NCBI RefSeq assembly: GCF_029839275.1
Contig: NZ_JAOCAH010000011.1
Coordinates: forward strand, 1-64,000
DNA length: 64,000 nt
Direction: 5' to 3'
DNA from: Pseudomonas sp. GD03944
GTDB taxonomy: Bacteria; Pseudomonadota; Gammaproteobacteria; Pseudomonadales; Pseudomonadaceae
Position 1 is the stretch's first letter, and each line of letters starts with the position of its first letter. This document shows, one piece after another, positions 45,006 through 52,959 of this stretch. The position numbers were made by a program, and so were the translations under genes. The notes beneath the pieces were generated by a model, which was not told the origin of the DNA, ran no database searches, and saw only the letters and a program-made list of their open reading frames with translations.

Positions 45006-45049
45006 AGTTCTGGGCCAACCCGGAAAACTTCGGAAAGTACTGGTGGTAA
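45006..45049 (+). repeat. attR, 44-bp direct repeat
   Basis: Right copy of the 44-bp repeat (see 36447-36490). Its stop codon TAA overlaps the ychJ ATG as TAATG, so it retains the original chromosomal junction. Confidence 0.9.
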
Positions 45050-45537
45050 TGGATATGGTCACGAACCCCAACGGGCCCATCTGCCCGTGCGGCAGCGGCA
45101 GCACCCTGGACACCTGCTGCGGGCACTTTCACGCCGGGACACCTGCCCCCAGCGCGGAACTCCTCATGCGTTCGCGCTACAGTGCCTATGTACTGGGCCA
45201 GATCGACTACCTGCTGAGCACCACCCTGCCGGCGCAGCAGCCTGGGCTCGACCGCGACGCCATCACCGCCTGGAGCCAGCAGAGCACCTGGCTCGGCCTG
45301 GAGGTGGAGGGCGCCGAGGTACTGGGCGGCAAGCCCGAGCACGCCTTCGTCACCTTCACCGCACGCTGGCACGATGAACAGGGCGAGCACAGCCACCGGG
45401 AGCGGTCGGCCTTCGTGCAACAGGGGGATCACTGGTATTTCATCGACCCGACCGTGGAGCTGAAAGCCGGGCGCAACGACCCTTGCCCGTGCGGCGGGGG
45501 TCAGAAATTCAAGAAGTGTTGCGCGGGCTTCCTCTGA
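45049..45537 (+). CDS. ychJ: YchJ family SEC-C protein
   Basis: A 162-residue UPF0225 protein with zinc-binding SEC-C motifs at both ends: CPCGSGSTLDTCCG (about residue 12) and CPCGGGQKFKKCCAG (C-terminus), flanking a NTF2-like central domain (MRSRYSAYVLGQIDYL). Function is unknown. I start at the ATG at 45049 overlapping the att-repeat stop codon; an ATG two codons further in is an alternative. Insertion of the element separated it from DUF6231, which normally precedes it. Confidence 0.9.
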   Translation: MDMVTNPNGPICPCGSGSTLDTCCGHFHAGTPAPSAELLMRSRYSAYVLGQIDYLLSTTLPAQQPGLDRDAITAWSQQSTWLGLEVEGAEVLGGKPEHAFVTFTARWHDEQGEHSHRERSAFVQQGDHWYFIDPTVELKAGRNDPCPCGGGQKFKKCCAGFL

Positions 45538-45553
45538 GGCCCGCGCGGCGGCC

Positions 45554-46123
45554 TCAGTCCTGCAACTTGAGGTGCGAGATGTCCGGTGGCGGCGCAGCCG
45601 GGCCGGACTTGGCCTGGCCCATGTCGCTGCCAACCGGCGCCAGGCTGAGGCTGGACAGGTCGAGCTGAGGCGCCTGGGGCTCGGCCTTGCGGTCCTGCAG
45701 GTCATTGCCCAGCGGGGCAATGCCGAAATCCGGGGCATCGACATCAGCGAACGCCGCCATGTACTCATCCCGGGGCGCGACCTTCAGACGACGCTGCCCA
45801 CCCTCGGAAACGGCGGCGGCCGGTGCAGGCGAAACAACCGGAACAGGCGGCGCGACAGGAGGCGGTGGCGCCAGTTCGATCTCTTCGATTTCCTCGGGCA
45901 TGGCCGCCACTTCGACCAGGGCACCAGCCCGCTCCAGGGTCGAGCGGTATTTCTCCGCCCCCGCCGCGTCCAGATTATTCTTGATGACGATGCGACGGCC
46001 CGAGAACAGCAAGGCGATGCGCTGGGCATCGGCCTGGAACAGCTTGGCCAGGTTGGCCTTGACCAGTTCCAACTGGGCTCCGGGCACCAATTGGCCGGCA
46101 AAGGCGATCTCGTAACTAGCCAT
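45554..46123 (-). CDS. Hypothetical pseudomonad protein
   Basis: A 189-residue protein of unknown function, seen beside ychJ in pseudomonads. The N-terminal 80 residues form a small alpha/beta domain (YEIAFAGQLVPGAQLELVKANLAKLF...RRIVIKNNLDAAGAEKY), followed by a Pro/Val/Ala-rich linker and short conserved motifs toward the C-terminus (APLGNDLQDR, SLSLAPVGSDM). No signal or membrane segment. Start is the ATG at 46121-46123 with AGGAG upstream. It is convergent with ychJ. Confidence 0.75.
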   Translation of the reverse strand: MASYEIAFAGQLVPGAQLELVKANLAKLFQADAQRIALLFSGRRIVIKNNLDAAGAEKYRSTLERAGALVEVAAMPEEIEEIELAPPPPVAPPVPVVSPAPAAAVSEGGQRRLKVAPRDEYMAAFADVDAPDFGIAPLGNDLQDRKAEPQAPQLDLSSLSLAPVGSDMGQAKSGPAAPPPDISHLKLQD

Positions 46124-46235
46124 GTTCACACTCCTGTCCTAATCGATCTTCAGTATGGCGCAGGTTTTTTTGCGTCTACAACACATTGCAGCCAAGCAGT
46201 TGCTTGTTACACTGACGCGTCCTTTGGAGTATCAA

Positions 46236-46733
46236 ATGTTTTCTCAGGCGCAAACGATAAGAATTCTCAGCCTACTGATGGTTTTGGGCCTGCTTTCAGG
46301 CCTCGGCGGATGTTCTACCTGGCTCACCGGTGGGTTCGAAGACCCGGATGTCCGCTTGCTCAAGGTCGACGTCGTCAAGGCCAAACTGCTGGAGCAACGT
46401 TTCGTCCTGCGTTTTCGTATCGACAACCCCAACGGCATGAGCCTGCCGGTGCGCGGCCTCGACTATAGGGTGCATCTCAACGAAGTGCTGCTGGCCGAAG
46501 GCGAATCCGATACCTGGTTCACCGTTCCTGCCCATGGCCATCATGTCTTCGATGTGCCGGTGCGCACCAACCTGTGGCGCCACGTGCGGCAGATCGTGAA
46601 ACTCCTCGAGCACCCCGACGAACCCATTCGCTATCGCCTCGAAGGTGAGGTGAAAACCGGTTTAATGTTCGGCCGCAACGTGCACATGTCGCGCAATGGC
46701 GAGATAATTCCCGGAGAATTCATCCCGGAGTAA
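46236..46733 (+). CDS. LEA-type 2 lipoprotein
   Basis: A 165-residue lipoprotein: signal with lipobox LGGC (about residue 26), then a LEA14/WHy-type beta domain (KAKLLEQRFVLRFRIDNPNGMSLPVRGLDYRVHLNEV). Such domains bind or stabilise lipids or proteins in the periplasm. TTTGGAG lies before the ATG at 46236. It starts a short operon with the SEC-C and DUF2489 genes. Confidence 0.85.
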   Translation: MFSQAQTIRILSLLMVLGLLSGLGGCSTWLTGGFEDPDVRLLKVDVVKAKLLEQRFVLRFRIDNPNGMSLPVRGLDYRVHLNEVLLAEGESDTWFTVPAHGHHVFDVPVRTNLWRHVRQIVKLLEHPDEPIRYRLEGEVKTGLMFGRNVHMSRNGEIIPGEFIPE

Positions 46734-46738
46734 CTCGC

Positions 46739-46942
46739 ATGACCCAGCAACCCCACGTCCACGGCCCTGACTGCAACCATGATCACGACCACGCGCATGA
46801 TCATGACAACGGCCATGTGCACGGCCCGCACTGCAACCACGGCCACCAGGAGCCGGTGCGCAACGCCCTGAAGGACGTTGGCCGCAACGACCCGTGCCCC
46901 TGTGGCAGCGAAAAGAAATTCAAGAAGTGCCACGGCGCCTGA
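46739..46942 (+). CDS. His-rich SEC-C zinc-binding protein
   Basis: A 67-residue protein: a His/Asp-rich N-terminus (HVHGPDCNHDHDHAHDHD) that could bind metal, then a C-terminal SEC-C motif CPCGSEKKFKKCHG. It begins 5 bp after the LEA-type gene. The His-rich head suggests a metal-storage or metallochaperone role, which is inference. Confidence 0.9.
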   Translation: MTQQPHVHGPDCNHDHDHAHDHDNGHVHGPHCNHGHQEPVRNALKDVGRNDPCPCGSEKKFKKCHGA

Positions 46943-46949
46943 TCCGCCC

Positions 46950-47408
46950 ATGAGTGCATGGATACTGGCCGTGCTCGGCATTGCCCTGATCGCGGGCCTC
47001 GCGCTTTATGCGCTGCACCTGTGGCGGCGCGTCTGGGCGCGGCAACGGGCCCGGCAGCAACACGACCAGGAGCGCCACGAACGGCTCGGCAGCGATTTGC
47101 AGATCCTTGCCAGTTGCCTGCTCGACGGCCAACTGCCGCTGATCGAAGGGGCCATCCGCATCAAGGTGCTGCTCGACAACTACGACAGCCAGTTGAGCCA
47201 GGATCAACGCTGCCAGGTGTTCCACCTGTTGTTCGAGGCCACCGCCCACGTGCCGACCCATGCCGACTGGAAAGCGCTGGAAAAGACCGAGCGGCGGCGC
47301 CACGAAAAACACTTCAACGAGCTCGAACTGCAGCACAAGGCCGCTGCCCGCAGCGCCGCCCGCTGGCTGATCGACGAAGGCCTGCAGCACCCCGCCCAAC
47401 GCGCCTGA
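46950..47408 (+). CDS. DUF2489 protein
   Basis: A 152-residue protein with one N-terminal membrane helix (residues 4-22) and a cytoplasmic helical domain (LASCLLDGQLPLIEGAIRIKVLLDNYD) of the DUF2489 family. Function is unknown. It follows the SEC-C gene by 7 bp and is likely in the same transcript. The ATG at 46950 is just after TGATCCGCCC, without a strong ribosome site. Confidence 0.85.
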   Translation: MSAWILAVLGIALIAGLALYALHLWRRVWARQRARQQHDQERHERLGSDLQILASCLLDGQLPLIEGAIRIKVLLDNYDSQLSQDQRCQVFHLLFEATAHVPTHADWKALEKTERRRHEKHFNELELQHKAAARSAARWLIDEGLQHPAQRA

Positions 47409-47559
47409 GCCTCTTGCCAGGCGCCTTGCCGCTCACTACCTTACGCCACGCCCAAGAGCATCGACGCCCGCCGTCGAGCCCTCCGGCGTTGCCAGGCTGT
47501 CGAGCGGCACTATGCTTTTCCCCATTCTTTTGCCCTGCGTTCTGCAAGGAGTCAGTTGC

Positions 47560-50097
47560 ATGCTATTGCGCGCGCTTCGCCCCACGGCCCTCCTGAGCCT
47601 CGCCGCTGCCCTCACCGGCGCGCTGACCCTGAGTGGCTGCCAGTCGTTTCTCAACAGCCGCTACAGCAGCAGCGTGTTGCCGGACCAGGGCATCGTGCGG
47701 GTCCAGGGCCTGGCCCAGAGCGTGGTGGTGCGGCGCAACCCGCTCGGCATGCCCCTGATCGAAACCACCACCTTCCATGACGCGCTGTTCGCCCTCGGCT
47801 ACGTGCACGCGGGCGATCGCCTGAGCCAGATGGTCGGCATGCGCCTGATGGCCGAAGGCCGCCTGGCGGAAATGGCCGGCCCCGGCGTGCTGGAGATGGA
47901 CCGTTTCATGCGCGCGGTCAACCTGAAGAAAAGCGCCGAGGTGCTGTACAAGGACGCCTCGCCGCGCCTGAAGCGTTTCTTCGAGGTCTACGCCCGCGGC
48001 GTCAACGCCTACCTGTTCCAGTACCGGGACAAGCTGCCGATGGACATCGCCGAATCCGGCTATCGCCCGGCCTACTGGAAACCCGAAGATTCGGTGCTGA
48101 TCTTCTGCCTGCTGAACTTCGGCCTGGCGGTCAACCTGCAGGAAGAAATCGCCGCCCTGGTCATGGCGCAGAAAGTGGGCAGCGACAAGCTCGCCTGGCT
48201 GCTGCCGACCTACTCGGACGAGCCTCTGCCCTTCGATGAAGCGGACAAGCTCAAGGGCCTGGCGCTGGGTGGCCAGATCGCCGGCCTGAATGCCGTGAGT
48301 CAGGCCACCAGCCAGTTCGCCCAGGCCCACATGCTGGGTGTCGCCGCGTCCAACAACTGGGCCATCGCCCCGCAACGCAGCCGCAGCGGCAAGAGCCTGA
48401 TGGCCAACGACACCCACCTGCCGCTGTCGATGCCCTCGGCCTGGAACTTCGTGCACATCCGCGCCCCGAAATTCCAGGCGGCTGGCGTGTCCATCGCCGG
48501 CGTGCCTGCCGTGGTGGCCGGCTTCAATGGCAAGCTGGGCTGGGGCATGACCATGGTCATGGGCGACAACCAGGACCTGTTCCTGGAGAAGGTCAAACGC
48601 GAAAACGGCCGTCTCTACTACCTCGCCGACGGCAAATGGCAGGCCGCCCAGGAGCGTCAGGAAACCTTCTTCATCAAGGGCCAGCGGCCGATTCGCGAAA
48701 CCGTGTACGAAACCCGCCACGGCCCGCTGCTCAACTCCGTGCTGGGCGAACGCAAGCACATGCTGCAGCCGCTGCAACTCGGCAGTGGTTATGGCCTGGC
48801 GCTGAAAACCGCGCAGTTCGAAGCGGACAAGACCCTGGACGCGTTCTTCGACCTGTCCCGCGCGCAATCGGTGGAGCAGGCCTTCGAGGCGACGCGCGAT
48901 GTCCGCGCCATGGCGTTGAACATCGTCTTCGCCGACGCCCAGCACATCGGCTGGCAGGTGACCGGCCGCTTCCCCAACCGCCGCGAAGGGTTGGGCCTGG
49001 TGCCCTCTCCGGGCTGGGAGGGCCGCTTCGACTGGGATGGCTTCGCCGACCCGATGCTGCACCCCTACGACCAGGATCCTCCACAAGGCTGGCTGGGCAC
49101 CGCCAACCACCGCACGGCGCCACGCGGCTACGGCATGCAGCTGTCCAATTCCTGGTACTACCCGGAGCGCTACGAGCGCCTGGCGCAATTGGCCGGCAGC
49201 GGCAAGCACGACACCAAAAGCATGATCGCCATGCAGTACGACCAGACCTCACCCTTCGTCGCCAAGCTGCAGGCCATGTTCGAAGCCCCCGGCATGGCCG
49301 AACCGCTGAAGAAGGCCATCGACGCCCTGCCCGAGCTGGACCGGGCCAAGGCCCGCGAAGCCCTCAGTCGCCTGATGGCCTTCGACGGCAACCTGGCTGC
49401 CACCTCGGCCAATGCTGCGCTGTACGGTGCCTTCCTGCATGAAAGCGCCCGGGCTATCTTCCTCGACGAGCTGGGTCCGGAAACCAGCCCTGCCTGGAAG
49501 GCCCTGGTGGAGACCGCCAACAGTTCCTACTCGGCCCAGGCCGATCACCTGCTGGGCCGTGAAGACAGCCCGTTCTGGAACGACGTGCGCACGCCCGGCA
49601 CCGACGACAAGCCCGCGATTCTGGCGCGCAGCCTGGCGGCCGCCGTGACCCACCTCGAAAGCCGCCTGGGTGCCGATCGCAACGCCTGGCAGTGGGGCAA
49701 GCTGCACACCTATAACTGGCGCACCGAGACCACCCAGTTGGCGCCGTACATGAGCGCCAGCCAGCGTGCGACCATCAACTCGCTGCAGGGTTACCTGGAC
49801 CGCGGCCCCTTCCCCGCCGGCGGCGACCACACCACCCTGAACGTCTCGGCGTATCAGTGGGGGCAGGATTTCGACACCTGGCTGATTCCGGCCATGCGCA
49901 TCATCGTGGACTTCGGCCGTGCCGAGCCGCTGATCGGCCTCAACAGCTCTGGCCAGTCCGGCAACCCGGCCAGCAAGCACTACGCCGACGGCATCGACGC
50001 CTGGATAAAGGGGCAATACATGACCTTCCCCTTCCAGTCGCAGAACCTGGAGAAAGCCTACGGCACCAAACGCCTGCTGCTCACACCGGGCAAATAA
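47560..50097 (+). CDS. quiP: Acyl-homoserine lactone acylase QuiP
   Basis: An 845-residue Ntn-hydrolase of the penicillin-acylase family that cleaves the amide bond of long-chain acyl-homoserine lactones. The signal and lipobox region MLLRALRPTALLSLAA...LTLSGC exports it. Ser264, in ASNNWAIAPQRS, is the autocatalytic cleavage and nucleophile residue, and the chain is cut into small and large subunits. The ribosome site AAGGAG lies before the ATG at 47560; the longer frame is not used. It quenches quorum signals and can recycle fatty acids. Confidence 0.92.
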   Translation: MLLRALRPTALLSLAAALTGALTLSGCQSFLNSRYSSSVLPDQGIVRVQGLAQSVVVRRNPLGMPLIETTTFHDALFALGYVHAGDRLSQMVGMRLMAEGRLAEMAGPGVLEMDRFMRAVNLKKSAEVLYKDASPRLKRFFEVYARGVNAYLFQYRDKLPMDIAESGYRPAYWKPEDSVLIFCLLNFGLAVNLQEEIAALVMAQKVGSDKLAWLLPTYSDEPLPFDEADKLKGLALGGQIAGLNAVSQATSQFAQAHMLGVAASNNWAIAPQRSRSGKSLMANDTHLPLSMPSAWNFVHIRAPKFQAAGVSIAGVPAVVAGFNGKLGWGMTMVMGDNQDLFLEKVKRENGRLYYLADGKWQAAQERQETFFIKGQRPIRETVYETRHGPLLNSVLGERKHMLQPLQLGSGYGLALKTAQFEADKTLDAFFDLSRAQSVEQAFEATRDVRAMALNIVFADAQHIGWQVTGRFPNRREGLGLVPSPGWEGRFDWDGFADPMLHPYDQDPPQGWLGTANHRTAPRGYGMQLSNSWYYPERYERLAQLAGSGKHDTKSMIAMQYDQTSPFVAKLQAMFEAPGMAEPLKKAIDALPELDRAKAREALSRLMAFDGNLAATSANAALYGAFLHESARAIFLDELGPETSPAWKALVETANSSYSAQADHLLGREDSPFWNDVRTPGTDDKPAILARSLAAAVTHLESRLGADRNAWQWGKLHTYNWRTETTQLAPYMSASQRATINSLQGYLDRGPFPAGGDHTTLNVSAYQWGQDFDTWLIPAMRIIVDFGRAEPLIGLNSSGQSGNPASKHYADGIDAWIKGQYMTFPFQSQNLEKAYGTKRLLLTPGK

Positions 50098-50179
50098 CGA
50101 CCGTTCGTCGGCTTCGAATGAACCAAACCCGTCCGGGCCGGCTCTGAGAAAGTGGACTTACTCCATAGATCATCGATTT

Positions 50180-50206
50180 AAGGGCGCCTTTGGTGCCCTT
50201 TCTTTT
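50180..50206 (+). terminator. Terminator after quiP
   Basis: AAGGGCGCC/GGTGCCCTT, a 9-bp stem with one G-T pair and a 3-base loop, followed by TCTTTT. Confidence 0.75.
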
Positions 50207-50345
50207 GCCCGCAATTTGGCGAGCCGTTCTCGATGAACCGGCAAAACCGATCGAAACCCAAGCGCCGAATACTGGCAAAAAAATATCACCGCCGTGAACT
50301 TCTGCGGCTGGTGGCACTCAGAGACTGTGCATCGATTGATTCTCC

Positions 50346-50370
50346 AGGCGCCTCAGGCGCCTATTTTTTT
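50346..50370 (+). terminator. Second terminator in the quiP-dcd gap
   Basis: AGGCGC/GCGCCT stem with a 5-base loop, then a run of seven Ts. Confidence 0.6.
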
Positions 50371-50392
50371 GCCCACCTGAAAGCACGGGCAC

Positions 50393-50422
50393 AAAAAAAC
50401 CGGGCCATGGCCCGGTTTTTTT
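50393..50422. terminator. Bidirectional terminator before dcd
   Basis: CCGGGCCATGGCCCGG is a perfect palindrome flanked by A7 on the left and T7 on the right, so it works on both strands and ends dcd (14 bp downstream of the stop). Confidence 0.92.
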
Positions 50423-50435
50423 CACATCGCCCGAC

Positions 50436-51002
50436 TCACGCCTTGGGCAGGGTCACGCCCAACTGGCCCTGGTACTTGCCGCCGCGATCCGCGTACGACA
50501 CTTCACAAGCCTCATCGGACTGCAAGAACAGCATCTGCGCAACGCCCTCGTTGGCGTAGATCTTTGCCGGCAGTGTGGTGGTGTTGGAGAACTCCAGGGT
50601 CACGTGCCCTTCCCATTCCGGCTCCAGCGGGGTCACGTTGACGATGATGCCGCAACGGGCATAGGTGCTCTTGCCCAGGCAGATGGTCAGTACGTCGCGG
50701 GGAATGCGGAAATACTCGACGGTGCGGGCCAGGGCAAAGGAGTTCGGCGGGATGATGCAGACATCGCTTTTGATGTCGACGAAGCTCTTTTCATCGAAAT
50801 TCTTCGGGTCCACCGTGGCCGAGTTGATGTTGGTGAACACCTTGAATTCGTCGGCGCAGCGCACGTCGTAGCCGTAGCTGGAGACCCCGTACGAGATCAG
50901 ACGCTCGTTACCTTCGGTACGCACCTGGCGCTCCACGAACGGCTCGATCATGCCGTGCTCGAGGGCCATGCGGCGAATCCATTTATCCGATTTGATGCTC
51001 AT
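50436..51002 (-). CDS. dcd: dCTP deaminase
   Basis: A 188-residue trimeric deaminase that converts dCTP to dUTP for dTTP synthesis. Family marks: SYGVSSYGYDVRC near residue 32, PRDVLTICLGKSTYARCGIIVNVTPLEPEWEGH, where the catalytic glutamate lies, and the C-terminal AQMLFL. Length is normal (188-193). A bidirectional terminator sits at its 3' end. Confidence 0.96.
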   Translation of the reverse strand: MSIKSDKWIRRMALEHGMIEPFVERQVRTEGNERLISYGVSSYGYDVRCADEFKVFTNINSATVDPKNFDEKSFVDIKSDVCIIPPNSFALARTVEYFRIPRDVLTICLGKSTYARCGIIVNVTPLEPEWEGHVTLEFSNTTTLPAKIYANEGVAQMLFLQSDEACEVSYADRGGKYQGQLGVTLPKA

Positions 51003-51325
51003 GGCGGGCGTCCTGATTGGGCTGAAGGTGAAAAAGTGAGCGCATCTTACCGGGGCCGGCCACAGGGTTCAAAGCCTGTTGTCCGGGGCGGTCGCGCAGC
51101 CTGCATTCGCGGCGACAAACGATAAATAACAGAAAGGTGCACAGAGCATTCGCGCTTAGCGTTAAAAGCGAGTATGGTGTTTCCACTGTGCTGCATGTGT
51201 CACCGCGAATCGCTACCAGATGCCTAGATTTCGATCCAAACATCGTCCGACTCCTAGTACTCGTTGCACTCAGTCCCGGCCTGGGCTTTTCCAGGGCTGC
51301 TATTACTTTTGTTAGGAGACATCAC
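51003..51325. other. Gap between dcd and the cold-shock gene
   Basis: About 320 bp with no supported gene. It holds the dcd promoter on one strand and what is probably a long untranslated leader for the cold-shock gene, typical of CspA-type messages. Confidence 0.5.
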
Positions 51326-51535
51326 ATGTCCAATCGTCAGACTGGCACCGTTAAGTGGTTCAACGATGAGAAAGGCTACGGCTTCATCACCCCGCAATCC
51401 GGTGACGATCTCTTCGTACACTTCAAAGCCATCCAGAGCGACGGCTTCAAGAGCCTGAAAGAAGGCCAGCAAGTTTCCTTCGTGGCCACCCGTGGTCAGA
51501 AAGGCATGCAAGCTGAGGAAGTTCAGGTTATCTAA
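51326..51535 (+). CDS. CspA-family cold-shock protein
   Basis: A 69-residue nucleic-acid-binding OB-fold protein. RNP1 is KGYGFITP and RNP2 is LFVHFKAI. It starts TGTVKWFNDEKGYG, a typical Csp N-terminus. TTAGGAGAC lies 8 bases before the ATG at 51326; the longer upstream frame is rejected. A strong terminator follows. It likely acts as an RNA chaperone; the HFKAI rather than HFSAI pattern is a small variant seen in pseudomonad Csps. Confidence 0.94.
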   Translation: MSNRQTGTVKWFNDEKGYGFITPQSGDDLFVHFKAIQSDGFKSLKEGQQVSFVATRGQKGMQAEEVQVI

Positions 51536-51559
51536 CCTGCACTGACTGCTTGAAAAAAG

Positions 51560-51585
51560 AGCCCCGCTTCGTGCGGGGCTTTTTT
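51560..51585 (+). terminator. Terminator after the cold-shock gene
   Basis: AGCCCCGC/GCGGGGCT, an 8-bp stem with a 5-base loop, followed by TTTTT and preceded by a run of A. Confidence 0.93.
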
Positions 51586-51649
51586 ATGCCTGCGATAACC
51601 TGGCGGGCCATGGGTGCCGAACCGCCAGGTCCGGCACCACACGCAGGCT

Positions 51650-52741
51650 TCAGTCGTCGCTAACCATGATGGTCGGCATCGCCTGCTGCGCCCCACCCTG
51701 CGCGATACGCGCACCCACGCTGCGGGCAGTCGCCTGGTAGATCATGGCGATCTGGCTTTCCGGGTCGGCCACGGTGGTCGGCTTGCCGCCGTCCGATTGC
51801 TGCCGGATGGCCATGGACAGCGGCAGCGAGGCCAGCAGGTCGACATCGAACTGCGCCGCCAGCCGCTCGCCACCCCCTTCGCCGAACAGGTGCTCGGCAT
51901 GGCCGCAGTTCGAGCAGATGTGCACCGCCATGTTCTCCACCACGCCGAGCACCGGGATGTTCACCTTGCGGAACATCTCCACGCCCTTCTTGGCGTCCAG
52001 CAGGGCCAAGTCCTGGGGCGTGGTCACGATCACCGCGCCGGCCACTGGCACCTTCTGCGCCAGGGTGAGCTGGATATCGCCGGTGCCCGGCGGCATGTCC
52101 ACCACCAGGTAATCCAGGTCATTCCAGGCGGTCTGGGTAATCAGTTGGATCAGCGCCCCGGACACCATCGGGCCACGCCAGACCACCGGGGTGTTTTCGT
52201 CGGTGAGGAAGGCCATCGACATGACCTCCACACCATGGGCCTTGAGCGGCACGAACCACTTCTGGTCCTTGACCTGTGGCCGGGTGCCCTCGGGAATGCC
52301 GAACATGATGCCCTGGCTCGGTCCGTAGATATCCGCATCGAGAATGCCGACCCGTGCGCCTTCGCGCGCCAGGGCCAGAGCCAGGTTGGCAGCAGTGGTC
52401 GACTTGCCGACCCCGCCCTTGCCCGACGCCACGGCAATCACGTTCTTCACGTTGGCCAGCGCTGGCACCTGGTCCTGCGCCTTGTGGGCCTCGATCTCGC
52501 AGTCGATCTGCACCTGGGCGCGTTCGACGCCGGCGACGCCCTCCAGGGCCATCTGCAGCATCTGCGCCCAGCCGTTCTTGAACAGGTCGGCGGCATAACC
52601 CAGCACCAGGCGCACGCGCACCGTGCCGCCCTGGATGTCCACCTCGCGCAGGCAGCCGGCGCTGACCGGATCCTGGTTCAGGTGGGGGTCGGTGTATTGC
52701 GACAGAACAGCTTCGATCGCTGCGCGGGTAACCACAGTCAT
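51650..52741 (-). CDS. apbC: Iron-sulfur cluster carrier ApbC (Mrp)
   Basis: A 363-residue P-loop NTPase that carries and delivers [4Fe-4S] clusters. It has an N-terminal MIP18-like domain (about residues 5-85), deviant Walker A GKGGVGKSTTAANLALAL (about residue 105) and the cluster-binding CxxC in CSNCGHAE near residue 276. Start is the ATG at 52739-52741; the frame is open 50 codons upstream without family features. It is divergent from metG. Confidence 0.95.
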   Translation of the reverse strand: MTVVTRAAIEAVLSQYTDPHLNQDPVSAGCLREVDIQGGTVRVRLVLGYAADLFKNGWAQMLQMALEGVAGVERAQVQIDCEIEAHKAQDQVPALANVKNVIAVASGKGGVGKSTTAANLALALAREGARVGILDADIYGPSQGIMFGIPEGTRPQVKDQKWFVPLKAHGVEVMSMAFLTDENTPVVWRGPMVSGALIQLITQTAWNDLDYLVVDMPPGTGDIQLTLAQKVPVAGAVIVTTPQDLALLDAKKGVEMFRKVNIPVLGVVENMAVHICSNCGHAEHLFGEGGGERLAAQFDVDLLASLPLSMAIRQQSDGGKPTTVADPESQIAMIYQATARSVGARIAQGGAQQAMPTIMVSDD

Positions 52742-52959
52742 GAATAGCTCCGAAAGGCCGAACAAGGCAGGTGCCCATGTTACCCCAGGCCTGCCCCGGA
52801 AAGCGCAGCGGCGCCGCTGAGGCATGGGACCGCAGGGCAACATCCGGCCGCCCGGCGTCGCTCGCGGCCCAGAGCACGGGTTTGCCGCCAAGGGTGAAAA
52901 AAAAGCCTCAGGCCTATATAGTTAGCGGCTTCCCGAGTTACCCAGTGCAGCCGATCCCC

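Larger units (their letters stand above)
36447..45049 (+). mobile_element. Integrative element carrying an ABC-3C system
   Basis: About 8.56 kb between two 44-bp direct repeats. Cargo: tyrosine integrase, a 38-codon membrane ORF, three unknown genes including a KilA-N protein, a serine recombinase, and an opposite-strand ABC-three-component operon. The integrase lies directly beside the left repeat, as in phage-like islands. Base composition drops sharply from about 41.6 to 44.7 kb. No structural phage, conjugation or replication genes are seen, so it is a defence-island-type element or satellite. The exact crossover is within the 22 identical bases at each repeat's start. Confidence 0.88.
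50098..50435. other. Terminator-rich gap between quiP and dcd
   Basis: Holds three hairpins with T runs, listed separately. An open frame at 50233 has no ribosome site and runs into dcd on the other strand, so I reject it. Confidence 0.6.

Noticed and set aside
50233..50559. A 108-codon open frame in the quiP-dcd gap
   Set aside because: It reads through two terminators and into dcd antisense, with no ribosome site.
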